Shown: piece by piece, positions 16,759-24,709 of the stretch
Numbering within the stretch: position 1 is the first letter of the stretch
How the letters are laid out: each line of letters starts with the position of its first letter
Origin: CAVPMW01 sp963706515
GTDB lineage: Bacteria; Chloroflexota; Anaerolineae; Anaerolineales; UBA4823
DNA length: 64,000 bases
Reading direction: 5' to 3'
NCBI GenBank assembly: GCA_963706515.1
Contig: CAVPMW010000017.1
Span: 124,001-188,000, forward strand
Notes under the pieces: model-generated
Database searches by the model: none
Told to the model about the DNA's origin: nothing
What the model saw: only the letters and a program-made list of their open reading frames with translations
Position numbers and translations under genes: made by a program

Positions 16759-17103
16759 ATGGCATCCATCAGACCGACAGGCATCACCGCTGACCGAAAC
16801 AGCGCAGAGCTGACAATCTCCTGGAACGATGGGCACACCAGCATCTATTCATTTACCTTACTGCGCAATGCCTGCCCTTGTGCTGAGTGCCGGGGAGGGC
16901 ACGAAAAAATGGGCTCAGACCTGGACGCCGAAGTGTTCGATCTCCCGCTCGAGGATACTCCTGCCACGCGCATAAGGAATATCGAGGGTGTCGGATCGTA
17001 TGCAATCACCCTGGAGTGGGAAGATGGTCACCATTATGGGATTTATAACTGGGTTTATCTGCGGAAACTGTGCCCCTGCCCGGTTTGCCGGGGGAGCGTA
17101 TAG
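16759..17103 (+). CDS. DUF971 domain protein
   Basis: A 114-residue DUF971 protein, the domain also found at the N-terminus of gamma-butyrobetaine hydroxylases and in Fe-S-related proteins. The typical ISWNDGHTSIYSF strand, LRNACPCAECRGG, VGSYAITLEWEDGHHYGIY and a second Cys motif LRKLCPCPVCRG are seen. The Cys-rich CPCxxCRG motif occurs twice, which would allow metal or Fe-S binding. The precise role is not known. It starts 20 bases after the SH3 protein gene on the same strand. Confidence 0.85.
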   Translation: MASIRPTGITADRNSAELTISWNDGHTSIYSFTLLRNACPCAECRGGHEKMGSDLDAEVFDLPLEDTPATRIRNIEGVGSYAITLEWEDGHHYGIYNWVYLRKLCPCPVCRGSV

Positions 17104-17121
17104 ATCTGTGGGGAGAAAGAT

Positions 17122-17778
17122 TTACAGGTAATCCCGAAGATTATGTTCAACTGCGTAGGCAGCGGCCTCGGCGCGATTGCTAACACCTAATTTGGAGAGG
17201 ATGCTGCTGACGTAATTGCGCACAGTGCCCTCACCGAGGAAAAGGGCTTTGGCGATTTCACGATTGGTTCTACCTTCGGAGACGAGCAACAAGACGTGCT
17301 TTTCCTGCTGAGTGAGCGCTGAAAAAGCCGATGCTTCCTCTTCTTTAGCTGCTTTACGCACTTCCTGGAAGATGCGCTGAGTGACAGCCGGGTCTAGTAA
17401 AGCTTCACCCCGCCCAACCGCTTCGATTGCCCGCACCAGGTCTTCACCACCGATCTGCTTGAGCACGTATCCGGCAGCGCCTGCGCGGATAGCAGAAAAA
17501 AGCATCTCATCCTCGGCATAAGAGGTGAGCATGATGACCTTCGATGCGGGATATTTTTCAACGATCTCTTCGCAGGCTTCAATCCCGGAGCCTCCGGGGA
17601 GGCGGATATCCATTACCACGATATCCGGGCTCAGGGAGGCGACCCGGTCGACGGCTTCACGGGCAGTACTGGCTTCCGCTACAACTTCGAAATTCGGGTG
17701 TCGTTCTAATAATGCCTTTAATCCCAGGCGCACAACTTCATGATCGTCTACCAGTAGAATGCGCTGTTTAACACCCAT
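17122..17778 (-). CDS. NarL/LuxR-type response regulator
   Basis: A 218-residue two-domain regulator. The receiver domain has DDHEVVRLG, the phospho-acceptor Asp in VVMDIRLPGGSG and the conserved Lys in LKQIGGEDLV; the C-terminal LuxR helix-turn-helix is LTQQEKHVLLLVSEGRTNRE onward to VRNYVSSILSKLGV. It would be a phosphorylation-dependent transcription factor. No histidine kinase gene lies nearby, so its partner is elsewhere. It has its own strong promoter-like sequence. Confidence 0.94.
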   Translation of the reverse strand: MGVKQRILLVDDHEVVRLGLKALLERHPNFEVVAEASTAREAVDRVASLSPDIVVMDIRLPGGSGIEACEEIVEKYPASKVIMLTSYAEDEMLFSAIRAGAAGYVLKQIGGEDLVRAIEAVGRGEALLDPAVTQRIFQEVRKAAKEEEASAFSALTQQEKHVLLLVSEGRTNREIAKALFLGEGTVRNYVSSILSKLGVSNRAEAAAYAVEHNLRDYL

Positions 17779-17799
17779 ATATTGATCCTTAGTAGGGTG

Positions 17800-17828
17800 A
17801 GTATATCTGATTTATAGCAGACTGGCAA
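17800..17828 (-). promoter_or_regulatory. Predicted promoter of the LuxR-type regulator
   Basis: On the minus strand, TTGCCA and TATACT are separated by 17 bases, and the -10 ends 22 bases before the ATG. The start is preceded by AAGGA. Confidence 0.6.
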
Positions 17829-17871
17829 GCCTGCAGCACACTTATGGAGAATTTGTTGTAAAATTCGCGGT

Positions 17872-18606
17872 CTAACTCGTCTCGTTCAGCTTCTGGCGGC
17901 GGAAATCTACAAAACGGTAACCTACGCCGCGCTCGGTAAGGATGTATTTTGGGTTGGCTGGATCTTTTTCCAGCTTCTTGCGCAAGTAATTAATATACAG
18001 GCGCACATAATGGGGTTCATCCCGGTATTCGTATCCCCAGACTTTCGAAAGAATTTGATCGCTCGTCAGCACCCAGCCTGCATTCTGGACCAGATGGTAG
18101 AGCAAACGATACTCCGTGGGGCGGAGCTGGACCAGCTTTCCATCCACCCAGATCTCACGGCGGTCAAAATCGAGCTTTAGCCGGTCATCGACCTCGATGA
18201 TCCCATGGGGCGAGCTGCCGACCGACTCGGTGCGACGCAGAACCGCCCGGACCCTGCTGACCAGCTCGCGGGGGCTGAACGGTTTGGTGATATAGTCGTC
18301 TGCCCCCAGTTCTAATCCACGGATCCGGTCATCTTCTTCCCCCTTGGCGGTCAGCATAATGACCGGGACTTTACTCACTTCCCGGATGATGCGCAACACC
18401 TCAAAACCATCTATATCCGGCAGCATCACGTCTAAGAGCACCAGGTCCGGCAAGGAGCTACGCACCTGGTTGATGGCTTGCGAGCCGTTGTGAGCTTCAG
18501 TAACCTGAAAACCATCGTGCTCGAGGTTGAGACGGATGAAACGAACCATGCGCTCTTCGTCGTCCACGACCAGAATCCGGCGATCGCGCATGCTCGCATC
18601 AGCCAT
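17872..18606 (-). CDS. OmpR/PhoB-type response regulator
   Basis: A 244-residue receiver plus winged-helix regulator. The receiver carries VDDEERMVRF, the acceptor Asp in LVLLDVMLPDIDGF, and LTAKGEEDD with the K in DDYITKPFSP; the DNA-binding half has LRPTEYRLLYHLVQNAG, KVWGYEY and the terminal RGVGYRFVDF. The ATG at 18606 is preferred: it starts 4 bases after the small upstream gene, whereas an in-frame TTG at 18624 would overlap it. It is the last gene of the kinase-phosphatase-FHA operon, suggesting cross-talk between Ser/Thr phosphorylation and this regulator. No histidine kinase is nearby. Confidence 0.93.
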   Translation of the reverse strand: MADASMRDRRILVVDDEERMVRFIRLNLEHDGFQVTEAHNGSQAINQVRSSLPDLVLLDVMLPDIDGFEVLRIIREVSKVPVIMLTAKGEEDDRIRGLELGADDYITKPFSPRELVSRVRAVLRRTESVGSSPHGIIEVDDRLKLDFDRREIWVDGKLVQLRPTEYRLLYHLVQNAGWVLTSDQILSKVWGYEYRDEPHYVRLYINYLRKKLEKDPANPKYILTERGVGYRFVDFRRQKLNETS

Positions 18607-18610
18607 AAGA

Positions 18611-18865
18611 TCACTCGCGGACAAAGCCGATGATCTCTTCTTCTTCCCGGCCCGAGATTATTTCCAAGAAATTCAGGCGACTTACCGGCCAGTAGACTGT
18701 GACAACTTTGTCAGCCAGGTAGTGGAGATCTTTGCCATCCATCTTGCGCGGGTTGCGGACTGCCACCATTGTATCTCCTGCCGTAGGCAGCTCTTCGATC
18801 TCACCTACTACAGGTTCTTCGTTTAGAACGTGGATAATCACTGTGAACGGCAAAATAGCCTCCAA
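18611..18865 (-). CDS. Small conserved protein of unknown function
   Basis: An 84-residue acidic protein starting MEAILPFTVIIHVLNEEP and ending GFVRE. The pattern of alternating strands (VIIHVLNEEPVVGEIEELP ... DKVVTVYWPVSRLNFLEII) suggests a small beta barrel. There is no signal peptide or membrane segment. It is tightly packed between the FHA gene (4 bases) and the PhoB-type regulator (4 bases), so it is certainly translated with them. I do not recognise the family. Confidence 0.75.
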   Translation of the reverse strand: MEAILPFTVIIHVLNEEPVVGEIEELPTAGDTMVAVRNPRKMDGKDLHYLADKVVTVYWPVSRLNFLEIISGREEEEIIGFVRE

Positions 18866-18869
18866 ATCA

Positions 18870-19397
18870 TCAAGCTGGGGTGGATTGTATCAAAAATTGC
18901 AGCTTAAGCTTCCCCAAGGTGATGATATCCTCACTTTTAATACGCTGCGGTTCATTGGGCGGGATTTTCTTGCCATTGAGCAGAGTCCCGTTAGCCGACC
19001 CCAGGTCGATGAGCGAGAAATTCATATTATTCATTTTAATTGAGGCATGCAGGCGAGAAACTCCAGCTTCATAGCCCCGGTGGGGAGTCAAGTCAATATC
19101 CGGTATGATAGGCTGGTCGTTCCCCGCCCGCCCCAAAGTAATCTCTTCTTGCTCCTCCAGGGGGAGGATTTTCTTCGTCTCCAGGACGATGAGGGCGAGC
19201 CGGCTTTGCAGCTCAGCCGCGAAATCATGGGACTCTTGCGTTGGTTTTTTGGGATGCCCGGTTTGGGTGAGGGGCAGCTCATTTTCGGTCTTGACGATAT
19301 CACCATCTTCATTATAAACTAGCTGGGCGCCGCATTCGCGACAAAAAATTGCCCCGAGCGGCTCAGTATGCCGGCAATTTGGGCATTTTGCGATCAT
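18870..19397 (-). CDS. Zinc-ribbon FHA domain protein
   Basis: A 175-residue protein with an N-terminal CPNCRHTEPLGAIFCRECG zinc ribbon and a C-terminal FHA domain (about residues 80-170) with GRAGND, VSRLHASI and DLGSANGTLLNG, the residues that contact phospho-Thr in the family. It is likely to read phosphothreonine marks made by the kinase encoded earlier in the operon. Its ATG overlaps the stop of the J-VWA gene by 4 bases (ATGA), showing translational coupling. No membrane segment is present. Confidence 0.9.
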   Translation of the reverse strand: MIAKCPNCRHTEPLGAIFCRECGAQLVYNEDGDIVKTENELPLTQTGHPKKPTQESHDFAAELQSRLALIVLETKKILPLEEQEEITLGRAGNDQPIIPDIDLTPHRGYEAGVSRLHASIKMNNMNFSLIDLGSANGTLLNGKKIPPNEPQRIKSEDIITLGKLKLQFLIQSTPA

Positions 19398-20906
19398 GTC
19401 TTTCCATACCTGACGAGTGGGGGTAATAATAACGAGCGAGTACCGTACTTGATCTGCTTTGCCCCTTCGAGACTGAGCGACTGGGTATGGCGGATCCGTT
19501 CCGCTTCCATCAATGCGGTTTGGGCAAGATCGTTCTCACCCCGGGCAAATAACTGGGTCGCCAGTTTTTGTAAGTGCTGCCCTGCGGCAGCATAGTTCCC
19601 CTCGGAGACTTCCTGGATGGCTTGCTCCTGCATCCGGTACAGGGTGATATAGGAAAGCGCCTGTACGATATCCGTCGGCGGCAGTTCCGGTTTACCCACA
19701 TTATTTACCGGTCGGGATAAATTGACCGGCAGCGTTTGGGTTGGCTCGTCTAATGCAGGCAATTGGATCTGGAGGCTCCCGGAAAGGATTGGAAGCTGGT
19801 AGGCGCGTTTTGAAAGGGGTCCAATTGTAAATTCTGCCAGCAAGGAAAGCTTTCCATTCGCTGGCAAGCTGCCGAGCTTGACCGGCAACTCGAGCGCCAA
19901 CGGAGCCGAATCGGGCTGGAGGCGATAGATATAACCCAGGCTTACCCCCTCTGCTAATTTAATATCGAGAGATGCCTGCTCACCAAAGATATTACCGTAA
20001 TCACGGAAAATGCCTTGAAGAAAATCTTTCAAGTCTCCTGCCTGGGAGACATATACCGTATGGCCTCCGGTCCGAGCAGCAAGTTTGTCCAGGAACTCAT
20101 CGTTCCATTCTTCGCCAATCCCCAGGCTGCTGATCCGGATTCCCCGCCCAGAGGCTGCCTGGGCTACATTCAAGCAGTCATTCTCGTCTCCATACGTTCG
20201 CCCATCAGTGATCAAAATAATGTGGTTGATGCGTTTGTTCGTAAGGTTGCGGTGGACTTCCATATATGCGGATTCGAGCCCGCGAAAGATCTCAGTCCCG
20301 CCTCCCGGGCGCAGCATACGGATTCGCGTTGCGGCTTCCTCGCGGTCCGTGTGCTTTAGGGCAGGGAGCAAGATTTCTGACCGATCGCCAAAGACCACGA
20401 TGGACAGAATATCCTCCGGGCGCATCTGACGCATCAATTCAATAGCTGTCGCCTTTACGGTATCCATCCGTTCCCCTTGCATGGAGGTGGACCGGTCTAA
20501 AACCAGACAGACATTCAAGGGTGGAGCAGTGTTGGTCCCTTTTGGGGCGATGGGACTAAGCTCCATTAAGACATACAGAAGCTGTTCAGTTTCAATTTTG
20601 GAAAGCTGTGTGCGCGAATACTGCACGCCAAAATGCAGGTGCGGTGAGGTGAGCTCTGCAGAGTAGCGCTTCAGATGCTCGAAGGTCTCGGGGGGAAAAC
20701 TGAGAATCATAGGCAGTTCGTTTCTGGGGATCCGTAAGCACTTCATAGGCTTTTTGGACCTCCAGGAAGATTTCGATTGCATTCGGGCTTTCACTTACGT
20801 CGGGGTGGAGCCGGCGAGCCGCTTCGTGGTATGCACGCCGGATTTCATCCGGCGAGGCATCCGGTAAAAGATCCAAAAGTGCATAGTAATTCGATCCGGG
20901 CTCCAT
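19394..20906 (-). CDS. J-domain/VWA fusion protein, frameshifted
   Basis: The N-terminal 70 residues are a J domain (YYALLDLLPDAS ... RRLHPDVSE with the essential HPD, then AYEVLTDPQKRTAYDS), which in other proteins stimulates Hsp70. A VWA domain follows with the metal site DRSTS in CLVLDRSTSMQGERM and further MIDAS elements, and a C-terminal helical region. The frame breaks in a run of six G at 20690-20695; with five the protein reads FSPETFEHLKRYSAEL without interruption and is 503 residues long (length is 3n+1). An alternative is two genes, with the VWA part starting at an internal ATG (MILSFPPETF). It sits 5 bases after the phosphatase gene. Confidence 0.82.
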
Positions 20907-20911
20907 TAATT

Positions 20912-21820
20912 CTAACCGTCAGGGACGCGCACCAAAATAACCGAGATATTATCCGGACCGCCAGCCTGGTTAGCAGCATCTACCATTTGATTGCAGGCAA
21001 TTTGCGGGTGAGGGGCATTCATAATTGTATAGGAGATAACCTCCTCAGGAACGACTCCCCATAAGCCGTCCGAGCAGATCATTAAATAACCGCCTTTTGG
21101 CGCAGGCAAGGTGCTGATATCCGGCTCAAGGGTCTCACCCTGCCCGAGGGCGCGATAAAGGACATTTCTTTGAGGATGATAAGAAGCTTCTTGTTCGGTG
21201 ATCTGTCCCAACTCAACCAAGCGTTTGACGAGCGAATGGTCGCGGGTTAACAGCTGCATGACGCCATCCGCGGTCACGGAATACGCCCGGCTGTCGCCGA
21301 CATGGGCGATGGTCAATTGATCGCCGCGGATCAAAGCGGCGGTCAGAGTTGTCCCTCCGCCCTGGACCTCTTTGACGATCATATGATGCGCCTCCAGGAC
21401 GCCTGCACTGATGATCTCCTGGATGCTTTCTGCTGGAGCAGTCGGGACGGGACCGAAGATCGGGTCGCACAGCTTTCCAAGGGTATAACTGCCAACTGCG
21501 CGGACCGCGAGCGAGCTTGCCATCTCTCCATTCTGATGTCCGCCCATGCCATCCGCGACCACGAATAAACCGAACGGCATATTGTTCGTGTCAGAGTTCG
21601 TGCTCGATGAAAATGAGAGGACTGCGTCTTCATTATGGCTGCGCAGCTTTCCGACCGATTGGGCGCAGCCGTATAAAAATTGAGGCGGGTCCAAATTCCA
21701 GGCGGGCAGGTTGGGAACGGGTTTCGGAACGGTTTGTTCCTGTCCGGATATCTCCCCCGCTGGCTGTGGCAGCGGCTTGGTGTTTTTCTTACCGAACAGG
21801 CGGTGGAAGATTGTCGACAT
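20912..21820 (-). CDS. PP2C-type Ser/Thr protein phosphatase
   Basis: A 302-residue Mg/Mn-dependent phosphatase. Metal-binding motifs are all present: VVADGMGGHQNGEMAS, AHVGDSRAYSV, LMICSDGLWGVV and GGPDNISVILV. A Pro-rich N-terminus of about 50 residues precedes the domain; there is no membrane helix, so it is cytoplasmic. It lies 32 bases after the kinase-PQQ gene and 5 before the J-VWA gene, and should reverse phosphorylation by that kinase, as in PknB/Stp pairs. Confidence 0.94.
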   Translation of the reverse strand: MSTIFHRLFGKKNTKPLPQPAGEISGQEQTVPKPVPNLPAWNLDPPQFLYGCAQSVGKLRSHNEDAVLSFSSSTNSDTNNMPFGLFVVADGMGGHQNGEMASSLAVRAVGSYTLGKLCDPIFGPVPTAPAESIQEIISAGVLEAHHMIVKEVQGGGTTLTAALIRGDQLTIAHVGDSRAYSVTADGVMQLLTRDHSLVKRLVELGQITEQEASYHPQRNVLYRALGQGETLEPDISTLPAPKGGYLMICSDGLWGVVPEEVISYTIMNAPHPQIACNQMVDAANQAGGPDNISVILVRVPDG

Positions 21821-21852
21821 CAGGAGATCCTCTCTTAATATTCCAGCACACC

Positions 21853-23789
21853 CTACGCCATAAGTGCGTAAATATGACGGTCAGTGGAGGTAACGTAAAT
21901 AGTATCGTTGTTCGCAACTGGTGTGCTTGTGATCGGTCCTTGAGTCTGAAACTTCCAGCGAAGGCGGCCAGTGCGGTATTCCAGGCAGTACAGGCGACCA
22001 TCTACAGAGCCGCAGTACAATGAGTCCTTGTAGATTACCGGTGAGCCTGTAACCTGATGGTCTGTCGTATAACGCCACATTTCCTTGGCTGAGTTTGTAT
22101 CGATGCAGTAAATATTTCCATCGATGCAGCCGGTAAAGATATAACGATCGACGATAACAGGGGTGGAAATGGTAGGTTTATTCAGCCGGAAACGCCAGAT
22201 TGTCCATCCGGTTTTAGCGTCGAGGGCGTAAAGGGTCGTATCCACCGAGCCGAAATACACAACCCCCATGTTGATCACCGGAGAACCGGTGATCGCCCGG
22301 CGAGACTTAAACCGCCATTTGATATGGCCGGTGAAATCCAGGCAATAAAAGTCACCGCTTTCCGCTCCGAAGTAGACGGCATCCCCAGAGACCAGGGGTG
22401 TGGAACGAACCGGTGCGCCAGCGTCAACGCTCCAGGCGCGCCTTCCAGAAACTGCGTTGACCGCGTGCAATGAAGCGTCATCCGAGCCGATAAAGACGTG
22501 TCCCTCAGCGATATATGGAGACGAGCGCACGGGCGCATACGTAAAATAATTCCAGATTTGTTTCCGAGTAGCCAGGGAAACAGCATACAAACGGTTGTCT
22601 TCAGAGCCAAAAAATACAGAATTTTCATATACTGCCGGCTTGCTGACGATCCCCGCTTCGGAAGGGAATTTCCACATAAATTTCCCGGATTCCGCATTGA
22701 TTGCGTATAAATTGTTATCGTACGAGCCCGCGAAGAGTATGCCGTCATTCAAACACGGGGAACCGCGGATCTCATCTTCGCACTCGAATACCCAGTTGGG
22801 TTTGGAGGAATTCGGGCTGCTGCCGGGCATCCCGGTCGCAATGGAGATCATTGGCAGCAGGCCGGTTTTACGGGCGACGCCCATCAGGGCTTCTTTCATA
22901 TCGGATGCGCTCTGGTAGCGATCACCCGGGTTGTATTGCAAGGCGGTCATTACAACGGTTTCAAGCTCGGTGGTGACATTCGGATTGAGCATGCGCACCG
23001 GGCGCTCGCTGAATGAGAACGGCGGCTCGAGGCGAGGATCGCGGCGGGTGAGGACATGGTGAAGGGTAGCACCCAGGGCGTAAATATCCGCCAGTGGGGT
23101 AGCTTCACCGCGGTACTGCTCCGGCGGCGAGTAGCCTTCCGTCCCGATCATCGTGCCTTTTTGACCGGTTTGGAAAGTGCGGGCGATCCCAAAATCCACC
23201 AGCACGACGTGGTCCTGGGGAGTGATCATGACGTTGGACGGTTTCATGTCCCGAAACACAATTGGCTCGGGCTTATGATTATGCAGGTAAGACAGCACAT
23301 CGCACAGCTCTAACCCCCAGGCGATCACGCGGTCTTCGAGGACGAAATCCTCGGTGTCATTGATCAATGCTTCCAGGTCTTTACCTGCAATATGCTCAAG
23401 GACGAGGTAAGATCGTTCATTGATCGTGAAATAATCGTAGATGCGTGGGATGGCGCGATGGTCGAGGGTTGCCAGCAGGTTAGCTTCTCGCTCGAAATTG
23501 CGGACGATCGTCTTCCGTACAACCGGATCGCGAGCCTGGTTGAACATCTCTTTGATCGCGACGAGCTTGACCACATTGGGAAAGTGTAAATCGCGTGCCC
23601 GGTAGACAGCGCCCATGCCGCCAACGCCGATCACGCCCTGGATCAGATAGCGTTCTTGCAGATTTCGCGCCGGGTTGGAGCTGAGCCCCTGGCTCCTGGT
23701 CGTTATCCAAACTCTGAGTAATACGATGGGTTTCCAAACGATTCCACTCCCATTTAGACGCCAAAACAAGCGCGGTCGGGCAACTTCAT
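21853..23789 (-). CDS. Ser/Thr protein kinase with PQQ-type beta-propeller, two frameshifts near the N-terminus
   Basis: A kinase domain (IGVGGMGAVYRARD, VAIKEM, VLVDFGIART) followed by a linker and about seven PQQ-like propeller blades (repeats such as GNIYCIDTNSAKEMWRY and GRLYCLEYRTGRLRWKF). The catalytic loop reads FRDMKPSN, with Phe for the usual His. No membrane helix or signal peptide is visible, so the propeller looks cytoplasmic. The frame starting at 23769 has no convincing start codon. Removing one T from 23763-23766 and one A from 23663-23665 joins an ATG at 23789, preceded by AAGGA, to the kinase through QLQPGANLQERYLIQGV; length is 3n+2. The repaired product is 644 residues. It is first in the signalling operon. 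Confidence 0.85.
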
Positions 23790-23821
23790 TAATCCTTCTC
23801 TCGCTCGTTGCTTAAGCAATT

Positions 23822-23850
23822 ATTATAGCCACCAACAGTCTAATCTGCAA
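23822..23850 (-). promoter_or_regulatory. Promoter of the six-gene signalling operon
   Basis: On the minus strand TTGCAG, 17 bases, TATAAT. The -10 ends 33 bases before the repaired kinase start at 23789, which supports that start over the one at 23769. Confidence 0.65.
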
Positions 23851-23883
23851 ATGAAAAAAAGTGTATAGCAGTTATCAATCATG

Positions 23884-24685
23884 TTAAGGCTTAGGGCGGG
23901 GCAGGATCTTGCCCCGGGATTTGGCGAGCAGGGCTGGGGTGGCAGCTGCCAGGAAAGGCAGATCAAGGCTGGCATAGTCTTGCCCTGGAAGGAGTGGAAA
24001 AGGAGCTGCACCGTTAAATGCCTCTATCGCTCCCCCGGCCTCCTCGACCAGCAACCATCCCCCGGCGAGGTCCCAGATCTTGGGACTGGCATCAAAAGCG
24101 ACCAGGGAAATTCCGCGAGCGAGGCTGCACAGGGAATATCCGGTAGACCCTAACACGCGCAGTTTGTAGGGTACACGCACCTCGTACCGCTGGAAGGTGC
24201 GAGAGCAGCAGCTGAAGAACGAAGACTTCTGTTGGGGGTCCGGCGGCTCGACGTGGATCGGCTTGCCGTTCAGCTGTGCTCCTTGACCGCGTTGGGCTGT
24301 GTAAAGCTCATCCAGCATGGGAAAATTGAGCACTGCGAGGTCCGGTCGACCGCCTGCGAGGTGAGCAATCAGCACCCCCCAATAGCGGAGTCCAAGGCTG
24401 AAATTAGTTGTGCCATCCAGAGGATCGATCACCCAGGTGCTTGCAGGGGATTCGCCCGCCTCCAGCGGGTAATGGGTATTCAGCTCTTCGCTCAGGATGA
24501 ACGCGCCTGGATCCAGGGATGAGATCTGCTCGACCAGGAAACGGTCGGCAGCCAGATCGGCCTCGGTGACGAGAGAAGTCATCGGCCTTATAACCTGGGT
24601 CGAGCTTTACGTTATGAAAATAATGACAGAGTAACTCAGCAGCCCCTACACTGATTTGAACGGCGGAATCAAGGCGGCTATCCAT
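23884..24685 (-). CDS. Inositol monophosphatase family protein, frameshifted
   Basis: A Li+-sensitive-type Mg-dependent phosphatase of the IMPase/CysQ/FBPase superfamily. Metal-site motifs: SEEL (Glu), WVIDPLDGTTNF, and the distal PKIWDLAGGWLLVEEAGG. Two frames meet at 24575-24584: the N-terminal frame starts MDSRLDSAVQISVG at 24685 and the rest reads SLVTEADLAADRF. Length is 3n+1; removing one base gives 266 residues, the family norm. The substrate could be inositol phosphate, a sugar phosphate or PAP. It begins 24 bases after the amidohydrolase gene on the same strand. Confidence 0.86.
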
Positions 24686-24709
24686 ATATGAAATAAGATG
24701 ATCGTCCAG

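Noticed and set aside
20592..20794. Separate J-domain and VWA genes, or a programmed frameshift at the G run
   Set aside because: Thirteen further single-base indels of the same sort occur in the window without a shared slippery motif, so an assembly insertion is simpler; kept as an alternative in the gene entry.
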